Origin: Lachnospiraceae bacterium
Lineage (GTDB): Bacteria > Bacillota > Clostridia > Lachnospirales > Lachnospiraceae
Reading direction: 5' to 3'
NCBI GenBank assembly: GCA_017558145.1
Contig: JAFYWF010000120.1
Coordinates: 26,716 to 90,715, forward strand
DNA length: 64,000 nucleotides
The notes beneath the pieces were generated by a model. The model saw only the letters and a list, made by a program, of their open reading frames with translations. It was not told where the DNA came from and made no database searches. Positions 55,190-63,900 of this stretch are shown here, piece by piece. The first letter of the stretch is position 1. Each line of letters starts with the position of its first letter. A program made the position numbers and the translations under genes.

Positions 55190-57262
55190 ATGGATGTAAG
55201 TCAGTATCTCGAGATTTTTATTGATGAAACAAAAGAGCATTTACAGAGTCTTAATACACAGATTCTGAAATTGGAACAGGATCCGGAAAATATGGATACC
55301 ATCAATGAGGTATTCCGTGCTGCACATTCTTTAAAAGGTATGGCAGGTACTATGGGTTACAAGAGAATGCAAAACTTGACTCATGATATGGAAAATGTTT
55401 TTTCAGAAGTAAGAAACGGTCATATTAAGATAAATGCAAATATGATAGATTGTCTGTTTCAGTGTTTAGATGCTTTGGATGAATATCTTGGTAATATTCA
55501 AGAAAGCGGTGATGAAGGCACAAATGAAAACGAAATTCTTATTAAGGATTTAAATAGCATGCTTACAGGTAATACAGGTAAGGCTCCAGCAGAACCAAAA
55601 GCAGAAGTAAAGGCAGAAGCAGCTGCAGATGCAGGTGAAAAGGAAAAATGGAAAGATATTCCATTAGGTGATGCTGAAAATCATGTATTGTCAGAAGCAG
55701 CAAAACAGGGAAAAAATATTATAGGTCTTACTGTATATGTACAGGAAAGTTGTATTTTAAAGGCAGCAAGAGCATTTTTAGTTTTCAAAGCATTAGAGGA
55801 CTTGGGTGAAATTATTGTATCTAATCCATCTGCGCAAGATATTGAAGACGAAAAATTTGAATATGAATTTAGTATTATTATGATTGCAGATTGTGATGCT
55901 AAGAAAGCCATTGCTGCAGCAAGCTATGTATCAGAAATTCAGGAAGTAGTTGGAAGCATCATGACACCACCTACATATGAAGTTGTTGAAGTGGAAAAAG
56001 AAGAAGTTATTGTTGAAGAAACTGTAAATGTTGAAGTTACAGAGAATGCTCCTAAAAAGGCAGAGGCAAAAGCTAATAATACCGGTGCTGAAAAGAAAGG
56101 TAAGCCGGTTGTAAATAGAACGGTTCGTGTAGACATTGAAAAATTAGATGTTTTAATGAATCTTGTAAGTGAGTTAATTATTGCGAAGAACTCTCTTGTA
56201 TCATCTACAAACGCAGAAGGTGCTGTGAATGTGGGAGTGAACGAACATATTGAATATTTGGAAAGTGTAACAACAAATCTTCATGAATCTGTTATGAAGG
56301 TTCGAATGGTTCCAATTGAAAGTGTTGTTAATAAATTCCCACGTATGATTCGTGATTTACAGAAAAAATTAGGCAAGAAAATGGAATTATATATGTCCGG
56401 TGAAGAGACAGAACTTGACCGTACAGTGGTAGATGAAATTGGCGATCCTTTGATGCATTTATTACGTAACTCAGCAGACCATGGATTAGAATCAGCTGCA
56501 GTTAGAAAAGAAAGAGGAAAACCGGAAGTAGGTTCTATTTTCTTAAATGCATACCAGGAAGGTAATAATGTAGTAATTGAAGTTAGAGACGATGGTAACG
56601 GTATTGATGTTGATGCAGTTAGAAATAAAGCTATTGAAAGAGGAACAATTACAGCAGAGCAAGCAGAGTCCATGAGTGAAAAAGAAATCATTGATTTGTT
56701 GTTCTTACCAAGTTTCTCTACTGCAAAACAGGTATCAGATGTATCTGGCCGAGGAGTAGGTCTTGACGTTGTTCGTTCTAAGATTGAGTCTTTAAGTGGA
56801 GAAGTTGAAGTTAAGAGTAAATTAGGTGTAGGAAGTACATGGATTATACGTTTACCATTAACTTTAGCTATTATTCAGGCACTTATGGTAGTTGTAGGTG
56901 GCGAAAAATATGCAATTTCTTTAGGAAATATCCAGACAATCGAAGATATTTCTCCTTCAGATATTAAGTATGTACAGTCAAAAGAAGTAATTACACTTCG
57001 TGGAAATGTTATTCCATTGGTTCGATTAAATCAGGTGCTTGGTATCGAATCTACAAGAAAAGAAGACGAAAACATGATTGCTGTTATTGTGAAGAAGGGT
57101 GACAAACAAGCAGGCCTTATTATCGATGAATTAATGGGTCAGCAGGAAATCGTTATCAAATCCTTAGGTAAATACATCAATAAGAGTAAGGAAATTAGTG
57201 GCGCGACAATTCTTGGAGATGGTGAAGTTGCATTGATCTTAGATACCAATGCGTTACTCTAA
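55190..57262 (+). CDS. cheA: Chemotaxis histidine kinase CheA
   Basis: A 690-residue kinase. P1 carries the phosphorylated His H46 in FRAAHSLKGMAG. P2 (about 160-270) is the CheY/CheB-docking part. P3 is the dimer helices (VDIEKLDVLMNLVSELI), P4 the ATPase (HLLRNSADHGLE, VRDDGNGID, SGRGVGLDVV), and P5 the CheW-like regulatory end. It converts receptor state to phospho-CheY. It starts 1 base after cheB and runs into cheW. Confidence 0.98.
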   Translation: MDVSQYLEIFIDETKEHLQSLNTQILKLEQDPENMDTINEVFRAAHSLKGMAGTMGYKRMQNLTHDMENVFSEVRNGHIKINANMIDCLFQCLDALDEYLGNIQESGDEGTNENEILIKDLNSMLTGNTGKAPAEPKAEVKAEAAADAGEKEKWKDIPLGDAENHVLSEAAKQGKNIIGLTVYVQESCILKAARAFLVFKALEDLGEIIVSNPSAQDIEDEKFEYEFSIIMIADCDAKKAIAAASYVSEIQEVVGSIMTPPTYEVVEVEKEEVIVEETVNVEVTENAPKKAEAKANNTGAEKKGKPVVNRTVRVDIEKLDVLMNLVSELIIAKNSLVSSTNAEGAVNVGVNEHIEYLESVTTNLHESVMKVRMVPIESVVNKFPRMIRDLQKKLGKKMELYMSGEETELDRTVVDEIGDPLMHLLRNSADHGLESAAVRKERGKPEVGSIFLNAYQEGNNVVIEVRDDGNGIDVDAVRNKAIERGTITAEQAESMSEKEIIDLLFLPSFSTAKQVSDVSGRGVGLDVVRSKIESLSGEVEVKSKLGVGSTWIIRLPLTLAIIQALMVVVGGEKYAISLGNIQTIEDISPSDIKYVQSKEVITLRGNVIPLVRLNQVLGIESTRKEDENMIAVIVKKGDKQAGLIIDELMGQQEIVIKSLGKYINKSKEISGATILGDGEVALILDTNALL

Positions 57263-57280
57263 AAAGGGAGGAAGACACAA

Positions 57281-57733
57281 ATGGAAAACACAAAGAAATT
57301 TGCAGATACAGCTCAGTATATCGTTATTTCAATGGGTGATGAACAGTTTGGTGTTGATATTAAATATATCGATAATATTGTTAAAATGCAGCATATTACA
57401 AGAGTACCTAATGTAGCATCCTATATCAAAGGTGTAATTAATCTTCGTGGTGAAGTGATTCCGGTAATGAGCTTGCGTATTAAAATGGGACTAGAAGAAG
57501 ATATAACAACAAAAAATACACGTATTATTATTTTAAGATTAGAACAGTACGGTATGATTGGTATTATTGTTGATGAAGTAAAAGAAGTTCTTACATTAGA
57601 AGAAAGCTGCGTTGAGAAAGTTGTAAATGACAGCAAAGATGATAAAGATGGATTTGTATTTGCAGTGGGCAAATGTGAAGGTGGTTTAGTATCTTTGTTG
57701 GATTTAAATGCGGTAGCGTTAGAAAGAGAATAG
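57281..57733 (+). CDS. cheW: Chemotaxis coupling protein CheW
   Basis: A 150-residue CheW-fold protein (QYIVISMGDEQFGVDIKYID, VINLRGEVIPVMSLRIKMG, IGIIVDEVKEV). It couples receptors to CheA. AAGGGAGGAAG precedes the ATG. It lies directly between cheA and cheC, as in Bacillus subtilis. Confidence 0.97.
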   Translation: MENTKKFADTAQYIVISMGDEQFGVDIKYIDNIVKMQHITRVPNVASYIKGVINLRGEVIPVMSLRIKMGLEEDITTKNTRIIILRLEQYGMIGIIVDEVKEVLTLEESCVEKVVNDSKDDKDGFVFAVGKCEGGLVSLLDLNAVALERE

Positions 57734-57750
57734 CTATCCGGGGGTTATAA

Positions 57751-58365
57751 ATGAGTGAAATTACAGTTGGGGATATGTCTAATCAGTACATGGATGTACT
57801 GAAAGAATTAGGAAACATTGGTGCAGGGAATGCAGCTACTGCTTTGGCAGAACTTTTACAAAGTAAAGTAGACATGAGTGTGCCACAAGTAAAATTAATT
57901 AATTTTTCAGAAATTGGAGATTTAATTGGTGGTGAAGAACAGGTAATGGCAGGAATGTACCTTGCCATCCAAAAGGATATTACAGGAAGTATTTTATTTC
58001 TTGTGAAAGAAGAAGTTGCATTGCATCTTGTAAAAAAATTAATGGGGGATTATGCGCAGGATATTCGAGGAGAAATGGAACAATCTGCATTAAAGGAAAT
58101 CTCTAATATTATTACAGGTGCGTATTTAAATGCTTTAAGTACTATGACGGGGTTAAGAATTGAACCTTCAGTACCGGATTTAGCTATTGATATGGCTGGT
58201 GCTATTTTAAGTGTTCCTGCAATTGAGTTTGGAATACTTGGGGATGAGATGTTATTAATACAATCTCAGATTTATGATGAGATTGCAATTGATGGATTTT
58301 TTATTATGGTTCCTGATGTAGATTCATATAAAAAAATTCTCACCTCATTGGGTCTTCCAGTATAG
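57751..58365 (+). CDS. cheC: CheY-P phosphatase CheC
   Basis: A 204-residue protein with two CheC active-site motifs, ELGNIGAGNAATALAELL (E26-N29 region) and LKEISNIITGAYLNAL (central region). CheC removes phosphate from CheY and binds CheD. FliY carries a second copy of the same domain, so two phosphatases are encoded here. GGGGGTTATAA precedes the ATG. Confidence 0.96.
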   Translation: MSEITVGDMSNQYMDVLKELGNIGAGNAATALAELLQSKVDMSVPQVKLINFSEIGDLIGGEEQVMAGMYLAIQKDITGSILFLVKEEVALHLVKKLMGDYAQDIRGEMEQSALKEISNIITGAYLNALSTMTGLRIEPSVPDLAIDMAGAILSVPAIEFGILGDEMLLIQSQIYDEIAIDGFFIMVPDVDSYKKILTSLGLPV

Positions 58366-58396
58366 AAGATTAGGGGAAATACGGAAGGTGTAAACT

Positions 58397-58876
58397 ATGG
58401 AAATAAAAGTGGGAATGGCAGACATGAATATTTGCAGCGGTACTGATTCCATAACAACACTAGGTTTGGGGTCCTGTGTAGGCGTAGTCTTATGGGATCC
58501 TACAACCCATATTTGTGGTATGGTGCATGTGATGTTACCGGATAGTACTAGCATTCGAAACAATGTAAATGTTGCAAAGTTTGCAGATAGTGGAATTGAA
58601 GAATTATTAAAACGAGTGATTGCGAAAGGTGCCAAGAGACAGAATTTAGTTTCCAAAATTGCTGGTGGAGCAAAGATGTTCTCCGTTAATAACAAATCAG
58701 AAATGTTAAGTATAGGAGACAGAAATGTGGAGGCCAGTATTAACAAATTAAAGGAGTTGAGAATTCCTTTAAAGGCACAAGACACTGGAGAAACATACGG
58801 TCGTACAGTTACCTTTTATCCTGAGACAGGGCAATATCATATCAAAAGAGTAGGAAAAGAATTAAAAATTATCTAA
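58397..58876 (+). CDS. cheD: Receptor deamidase CheD
   Basis: A 159-residue glutamine deamidase. The nucleophile is C27 in LGSCVGVV, with H44 in VHVMLP and the TYGRTV block near residue 135. It converts receptor Gln to Glu and interacts with CheC. It closes the cheB-A-W-C-D set. AAGGTGTAA is its ribosome site. Confidence 0.96.
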   Translation: MEIKVGMADMNICSGTDSITTLGLGSCVGVVLWDPTTHICGMVHVMLPDSTSIRNNVNVAKFADSGIEELLKRVIAKGAKRQNLVSKIAGGAKMFSVNNKSEMLSIGDRNVEASINKLKELRIPLKAQDTGETYGRTVTFYPETGQYHIKRVGKELKII

Positions 58877-58889
58877 GGATTGTAGAGGG

Positions 58890-59174
58890 ATGAAGAAGAA
58901 AAAAATTAAGTATATTCCTTTTATACTAATGCTTGTTCCTGGTAGTATTACCAGTATTATGACCTATATCTTTCAATATGAAATCAAGACAGCATTACTT
59001 GTATTGCTGTCTGTTTTGCTTGTATTTTATTGTATGGGATTACTTTTGGTTAATGTTATTATTTCATTTGATCGGAAGAATGAAGAGGAAAGAATAGCTA
59101 AAGAAAAAGATTTGGCGAAGGTAGTAGAAAAAGAAAACGCTGAAAATGAAAACCAGCCAGATACAGAATATTAA
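58890..59174 (+). CDS. Small membrane protein between cheD and sigD
   Basis: A 94-residue protein not recognised. A basic head (KKKKIK) is followed by two TM segments (about 9-28 and 33-56) and a charged tail of about 40 residues (Glu, Lys and Asn rich, ending NENQPDTEY). It starts 13 bases after cheD and sits 45 bases before sigD, so it is co-expressed with the motility genes. It may be a small motility-linked membrane protein; nothing more can be said. Confidence 0.75.
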   Translation: MKKKKIKYIPFILMLVPGSITSIMTYIFQYEIKTALLVLLSVLLVFYCMGLLLVNVIISFDRKNEEERIAKEKDLAKVVEKENAENENQPDTEY

Positions 59175-59219
59175 GTTATGATGTAGTATGAATATACCTA
59201 ATTAAGGGGTTAGCATTAG

Positions 59220-59990
59220 ATGGATGAAGCCGGAAAAAATAAATTGTGGGTAGATTACGAGAAAAGTAATCATAGTCCTGCAATTCGAGAAAAATTGATA
59301 TTAGAATATGCACCATTGGTAAAGTTGGTAGCCGGCAGGTTAAGTATGTACTTAGGCTATAATGTAGAATATGAAGATTTGGTTAGCTATGGAATATTTG
59401 GTTTAATAGATGCCATTGATAAATTTGATTATAGCAAAGCAGTTAAATTCGAAACATACGCCTCTTTACGTATTAGAGGTGCTATTTTGGATCAAATTCG
59501 TAAAATGGATTGGATTCCAAGAACAATAAGACAGAGGCAAAAGCAAATAGATGCAGTTATGCGTCAAATAGAAAGTGAAAAAGGAAGAGCTGCCACAGAC
59601 GAAGAAATTGCAATAGGGTTAGGAATTAGCAATGATGAGTATGTTGAATGGCAATCAAAAATGAAGATTACTAATGTGGTATCTTTAAATGAGTATCTAG
59701 AACAGGGAAGTGAAGTTCCTAATGGAACGAGTTCCAGTCGTCATTTTATCATGCCGGAAGAAGCTGTGGAGCAAGAAGAATTAAAGCTTTTATTAATTGA
59801 TTCGTTGAAACTTTTGACAGAAAAAGAAAGACGAGTTGTGGAATTATATTATTATGAGGAGCTGACACTAAAGGAAATAAGTTATATTTTAGAAGTGACC
59901 GAGTCCAGAGTTTCACAGTTACATACAAAAGCTTTGCAAAAAATGAAAACAAAATTGGGAAAATATATGGGATTTATAGACCGTATTTAG
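59220..59990 (+). CDS. sigD: Flagellar/motility sigma factor (sigma-D/FliA)
   Basis: A 256-residue sigma-28-type factor. Region 2 holds YEDLVSYGIFGLIDAIDKFD and KFETYASLRIRGAILDQIRK, region 3 DWIPRTIRQRQKQIDAV, and region 4 LTLKEISYILEVTESRVSQL. It directs late flagellar and chemotaxis genes. The anti-sigma factor gene flgM is not in this window. AAGGGGT precedes the ATG at 59220. Confidence 0.97.
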   Translation: MDEAGKNKLWVDYEKSNHSPAIREKLILEYAPLVKLVAGRLSMYLGYNVEYEDLVSYGIFGLIDAIDKFDYSKAVKFETYASLRIRGAILDQIRKMDWIPRTIRQRQKQIDAVMRQIESEKGRAATDEEIAIGLGISNDEYVEWQSKMKITNVVSLNEYLEQGSEVPNGTSSSRHFIMPEEAVEQEELKLLLIDSLKLLTEKERRVVELYYYEELTLKEISYILEVTESRVSQLHTKALQKMKTKLGKYMGFIDRI

Positions 59991-60016
59991 ATAAAAATTA
60001 TGTGGAGGGACTACCA

Positions 60017-61612
60017 TTGGCATTTAGTAGTAAATATTCTTATTTTCAAGTAGTGAATGAAGAGGGGAAAACTTTTCTTAAGCTTGTTAAAGGCGAAACA
60101 CCAATAAGTGTGACGGAAGTAGCAGATTATTTAACATTAAATAAAGTACCTTTTAATATTTCAGAAATTAATACTGCTATTGTTTCATTAAAGGATGTAG
60201 CTATTATTGAGTTAAGTAGGCAGAAAACACTTCCGATACGTGAACAATGTGTTTTAAATGTAGCGGAAAATAAAATGCAGGTTATAGCAAGATTCTACCC
60301 ACCTTCAAATGATGGCGTTTCTATGGATAGAAATGAAATCCTTAGTGACTTGAAATTTAAAGGGATAGTGTATGGTATAGATGAAGAAGCGATTGAAAAA
60401 TTTTTAGAAGAAAGAGCTTATTGTACTAACATTGTATTAGCAAGAGGAGAGGAACCAAGACATGGTTCTGATGCATATATCGAATATTTATTTAATACAG
60501 ATTTGAAAGCAAGACCTACATTGCAAGATGACGGTAGTGTTGACTTTTTTCATTTGAACATTATTAATCATGTTAAGGTGGGGGATTGTCTTGCAATTTT
60601 ACATCCGGAGGATCCAGGGGATGATGGAAAAGATATCTTGGGGAATGTGATAAAGCCTAGAAGTGTAAAAAGAGAGTTATTGCGTTTTGGTCGAAATATA
60701 GATCTTGCTGAAAATAGAAGAGAAATTTACTCTGCTGTAGATGGACATGTTACGCTGGTAGAAGGAAAAGTTTTTGTAAGCAATGTTATGGTAGTGGAAA
60801 ATGTTGACCTTTCTACCGGTGATATTGATTACGAAGGAAATGTGCAAGTAAATGGAAATGTGTGTTCTAATTTCAAAATAAAAGCGCGTGGTAATGTCGA
60901 AGTACGAGGTGTTGTTGAAGGTGCAGAGATTGAGGCTGATGGTAGTGTAACGATTGCCAGAGGTGTAAATGGTATGTCTAAGGGCAAGATTAAAGCTGGT
61001 GGTAATGTTATTGCGCAATTTATTGAAAATGCTCATGTAGAAGCTAAAGGGTATGTAGAGACAGGTTCTATTCTCCATAGCCAGGTTACGGCAGGGACTG
61101 AGATTCGTGTTGGAGGTAAAAAAGGATTTATTACCGGTGGTTATGTATGTGCAACTAATTTGATAGATGTAAAAACCTTGGGGGCTGAATTAGGTGCTAA
61201 TACAGTTGTTGAAATTGGAATTAATCCGGAAACTAAAAAAAGATACCATGCATTAGAAGAACAGCTAAAACAGGATGAAAAAACTATTCGTTCTGCACAA
61301 CCGGTATTAGATGCAGCTAAAGCCAAAATTTTATCGGGAGTAAAACTTCCACCAGAGCAGGTTAAGAATGTTCAGGAATTATCAACAGTTGTGACATTAA
61401 AGAAAAAGGGAATTGAAATGGCTCGTAAGGAAATGGCACAGCTTCAGGAACTTATGAGTGTAAGTCAGGAAGCACAAATTGTGGTTAGAGATAAGGTGTA
61501 TCCGGGAACTAAAGTTGTAATTTCTGATGTGTCTAGAATTATGAAAACACAAGCACAGTATTGTAGATTTATAAAATCTCAGGGAGATGTTACCATCGTT
61601 GGTATGTTGTAA
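60017..61612 (+). CDS. FapA/DUF342 family protein
   Basis: A 531-residue DUF342 protein. The N-terminal half is mixed alpha/beta. The middle (about 230-400) is the DUF342 right-handed beta-helix, seen as repeating short Gly-rich rungs such as YEGNVQVNGNVCSNFKIKA and GRVNGMSKGK-like turns. The C-terminal third is a coiled coil. FapA homologues regulate polar flagella in Vibrio, so a motility role fits its place behind sigD. TTG at 60017 lies 7 bases after GGAGGG; the GTG at 60002 does not have a ribosome site. Confidence 0.87.
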   Translation: MAFSSKYSYFQVVNEEGKTFLKLVKGETPISVTEVADYLTLNKVPFNISEINTAIVSLKDVAIIELSRQKTLPIREQCVLNVAENKMQVIARFYPPSNDGVSMDRNEILSDLKFKGIVYGIDEEAIEKFLEERAYCTNIVLARGEEPRHGSDAYIEYLFNTDLKARPTLQDDGSVDFFHLNIINHVKVGDCLAILHPEDPGDDGKDILGNVIKPRSVKRELLRFGRNIDLAENRREIYSAVDGHVTLVEGKVFVSNVMVVENVDLSTGDIDYEGNVQVNGNVCSNFKIKARGNVEVRGVVEGAEIEADGSVTIARGVNGMSKGKIKAGGNVIAQFIENAHVEAKGYVETGSILHSQVTAGTEIRVGGKKGFITGGYVCATNLIDVKTLGAELGANTVVEIGINPETKKRYHALEEQLKQDEKTIRSAQPVLDAAKAKILSGVKLPPEQVKNVQELSTVVTLKKKGIEMARKEMAQLQELMSVSQEAQIVVRDKVYPGTKVVISDVSRIMKTQAQYCRFIKSQGDVTIVGML

Positions 61613-61650
61613 GGCAAATGCTGTTTAATGAAAATAGTATGTGTAGAGGA

Positions 61651-61659
61651 TGATATAAT
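61651..61659 (+). promoter_or_regulatory. Extended -10 element before the 110-residue gene
   Basis: TGATATAAT (TG at 61651, TATAAT 61654-61659) is a perfect extended -10. No -35 match is seen. It would start transcription 20-25 bases before the ATG at 61689. Confidence 0.5.
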
Positions 61660-61688
61660 TTTAAAGTGTAGTAAAAAAGGAGAAAAGA

Positions 61689-62021
61689 ATGGCAATAGGA
61701 CATGTAGAATTGAATCATGCTATGACTAGAATCCAGGATTATACGACACAAAAGCACAACGAGGATCAGAGAGGAGTTGTGCAACAAACTCATGCACAGG
61801 AAAAGTTCAGTAAAGAATTAGATAAAGATATTAGGCAAGTTATAAAAACAAATCAAAAAGAATATCAAAATAAAACACAGTATCAAAATAAAAAATTTGA
61901 TGCTAGAGATAAAGGGAGCAATCAATATACCGGAGATGGTGGAAAAAATAAAAAGAAAAATGAAAATCTTGATGGGAAAGTGATTGCAAAACAAAATGCA
62001 GGTTTTGATATAAGAATATAG
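61689..62021 (+). CDS. Small hydrophilic protein of the motility cluster
   Basis: A 110-residue protein rich in Lys, Gln, Asn and Asp, with no TM segment. A short conserved-looking N-terminus (MAIGHVELNHAMTRIQD) is followed by a disordered, low-complexity body (QYQNKKFDARDKG). It lies between the DUF342 gene and the SwrB-like gene, 3 and 38 bases from the neighbouring coding frames. AAAAAGGAGAAAAG precedes the ATG. No family is recognised; its place suggests a flagellar chaperone or regulator, which is inference only. Confidence 0.75.
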   Translation: MAIGHVELNHAMTRIQDYTTQKHNEDQRGVVQQTHAQEKFSKELDKDIRQVIKTNQKEYQNKTQYQNKKFDARDKGSNQYTGDGGKNKKKNENLDGKVIAKQNAGFDIRI

Positions 62022-62025
62022 TAAT

Positions 62026-62060
62026 GGAGGCAGCCGGAGTTTCTCCGGCTGAAGTTAATA
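62026..62060 (+). promoter_or_regulatory. Ribosome site with a 9-bp hairpin in its spacer (SwrB-like gene)
   Basis: GGAGG (62026-62030) is separated from the ATG at 62060 by a perfect 9-bp stem (CAGCCGGAG/CTCCGGCTG) with a TTT loop (62031-62051). Without the hairpin the spacer is 29 bases; with it folded, only AAGTTAAT (8 bases) remains, an ideal spacing. The hairpin can thus bring the ribosome site to the start. Confidence 0.6.
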
Positions 62061-62791
62061 TGGGACTTACAGAAATATTATTAATAATAATAGGAATTTT
62101 AGCTTTTATAGCAAGCTTTGTTTTACCAGAGAAATTTTCAAATCAGCAGGAAGTTAGAATTCCGGAAGAAAAAATAAATGCACTAATCGAAGAGCAGATA
62201 AAAAATGCTTCTTTTAAGATTGAAGAAAAAGTGGATGAAACAATTTCTTCTGCTGCAGAAAAAACAGAACGTTATATGGAACGAATGAGCAATGAAAAAG
62301 TGATGGCTATTCAAGAATATTCTGATACGGTGTTAGGACAGATTAATAAAAATCATGAAGAAGCAGTATTTTTATATGATATGTTAAATAATAAATATGC
62401 TCAAGTGAAGAATGCAGCAGCAGAGATAAATAATAAAGTTCATGATTTAAAAGAAGAGAAAAGTATAGAAGCAAATATCACAATTGAAGAAAATGAAATA
62501 GTGGCAATAAAAGATTTCAATGTGGAACAGGAAAAGACGATAGTAGAGAATAAAACTGTATCAAAGAAGAAAACACCTCAGAAGAAAGTACCAGTTAAAA
62601 AAGTTAGAGATGTAGACAATATTTCAAATATTGAAATTCAATTTGAACCCAATACAAATGTAGGAGGGAATAAAGAAACAATATTAGCTCTTCATCAGGA
62701 AGGTAAATCTAACATGGCAATTGCCAAGAGTCTTGGACTTGGAATTGGAGAAGTGAAATTAATTATTGATTTATATGAAAATGGAGAGTAA
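62060..62791 (+). CDS. SwrB-like membrane protein (DUF6115-like)
   Basis: A 243-residue protein with an N-terminal TM helix (about 4-23, ILLIIIGILAFIASFVLPEK), a long charged coiled coil (about 35-150), a basic linker and a C-terminal helix-turn-helix-like end ILALHQEGKSNMAIAKSLGL. Bacillus subtilis SwrB has this plan and also lies just after sigD; it activates FliP-based assembly. I rate this as a SwrB counterpart from architecture and position. The ATG at 62024 is possible but lacks a ribosome site. Confidence 0.8.
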   Translation: MGLTEILLIIIGILAFIASFVLPEKFSNQQEVRIPEEKINALIEEQIKNASFKIEEKVDETISSAAEKTERYMERMSNEKVMAIQEYSDTVLGQINKNHEEAVFLYDMLNNKYAQVKNAAAEINNKVHDLKEEKSIEANITIEENEIVAIKDFNVEQEKTIVENKTVSKKKTPQKKVPVKKVRDVDNISNIEIQFEPNTNVGGNKETILALHQEGKSNMAIAKSLGLGIGEVKLIIDLYENGE

Positions 62792-62879
62792 TTACATATA
62801 TAAAGTAAAATAGATTAATGGACATAACATAACCATGACTATTTTTACTTGATATCGAAATGGTGGAATGGAGATTACT

Positions 62880-63539
62880 ATGAAATTGAAATATTATTTA
62901 CGTGGATTAGGAATAGGTATTGTTGTTACGGCTATTCTTATGTCTATTGTGAAGAAACCGGAAACGCTATCTGATGCACAAATTAAGATGCGTGCATTAG
63001 AATTAGGTATGGTGGAAGAAAGTGTATTATCAGATTTAAAAGTAGAAAAAGAAAATGATACAGAAGATTCTGTAGAAGATATTTTAACAGACCAAGAAGA
63101 TATAGAGAACGTAGTACAAGCGGAAACTCAGGAAGAAAATGTACTTCAACAGGAAGGCAATATGGACGAAAACATACATTATGAAGAAAGTGAAGAAGTA
63201 GTTCAGAAAAAAGAAGATGACAATTCAACTACAGAGTCTGCAACGACAATAGAAGAGACAATAGATAAAGTGGTTGACGAAGAAACAGAAAACCAGAATA
63301 TAGCTAATAATACTGAGGAAATTATTGAAAATTTTATTATCATTACTGTAGACAAAGGTAATGGTTCGGAAATTGTTAGTAGGAAAATGTTTGAAGCTGG
63401 TTTAGTGAATTCTGAAATTCAGTTTAATCGTTTTTTGGTACAGAATGGTTACGACAGAAAGTTAAAGGTAGGAAATCATGAAATTCCTGCTAATGCCACA
63501 GAAGAAGAAATGGCCAAAATATTGTGTGGTATAAAATAA
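62880..63539 (+). CDS. Truncated MltG/YceG-like membrane protein
   Basis: A 219-residue protein with an N-terminal TM helix (about 8-24), a long acidic disordered stretch (about 45-150) and a C-terminal module (about 150-219). This ends IEFNRFLVQNGYDRKLK-type and VGNHEIPANATEEEMAKILC, and resembles the LysM-like N-terminal module of endolytic transglycosylase MltG. The catalytic Glu-containing part of MltG is absent, so a peptidoglycan-binding or assembly role is more likely than cleavage. The ATG at 62880 lies 6 bases after GGAG; the frame is open from 62868. Not recognised as a full family member. Confidence 0.72.
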   Translation: MKLKYYLRGLGIGIVVTAILMSIVKKPETLSDAQIKMRALELGMVEESVLSDLKVEKENDTEDSVEDILTDQEDIENVVQAETQEENVLQQEGNMDENIHYEESEEVVQKKEDDNSTTESATTIEETIDKVVDEETENQNIANNTEEIIENFIIITVDKGNGSEIVSRKMFEAGLVNSEIQFNRFLVQNGYDRKLKVGNHEIPANATEEEMAKILCGIK

Positions 63540-63558
63540 TTTAAATATTGATGTAATA

Positions 63559-63616
63559 TAAAACCGGTACAAATAAGTAATGTCAACGAGAAGCTTATAT
63601 CCATGTACCGGTTTTA
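63559..63616 (+). terminator. Long inverted repeat after the last gene
   Basis: Perfect 13-base arms (TAAAACCGGTACA at 63559-63571 and TGTACCGGTTTTA at 63604-63616) enclose a 32-base loop, inside which ATAAG/CTTAT can also pair. It follows the MltG-like gene by 19 bases. It may be a terminator with a long loop, though the T-run after it is short. Confidence 0.5.
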
Positions 63617-63753
63617 TGTGATTTGTTGAAAGATAGCAGTCATGCAGGAACAAAAAGAATGAAAGTGGATTTGGGGAAAATGCACAAAAGCGACGAGTGG
63701 AAATAGTAAAAAATATCTAAAATACCAAAAGTAGAAAAAAGTAAAAAAAGGTG

Positions 63754-63782
63754 TTGCAAAAAAGGAAAGGCTTTGGTAAGAT
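63754..63782 (+). promoter_or_regulatory. Tandem promoter P1 of a probable stable-RNA operon
   Basis: TTGCAA, a 17-bp spacer and TAAGAT (63777-63782), on the + strand. It is the upstream one of two similar promoters about 147 bp apart that face out of the window. Confidence 0.6.
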
Positions 63783-63900
63783 AGCAAAGTCGTCAAACGA
63801 CAGAAACCAACAAAAAACAAAAACGAAAGCCACAGACCGAAATAAGACTCAGGGGAGCTACGGAGGCTGAAAAAAGTTTTTTGAAAAAGTAAAAAAGTTG

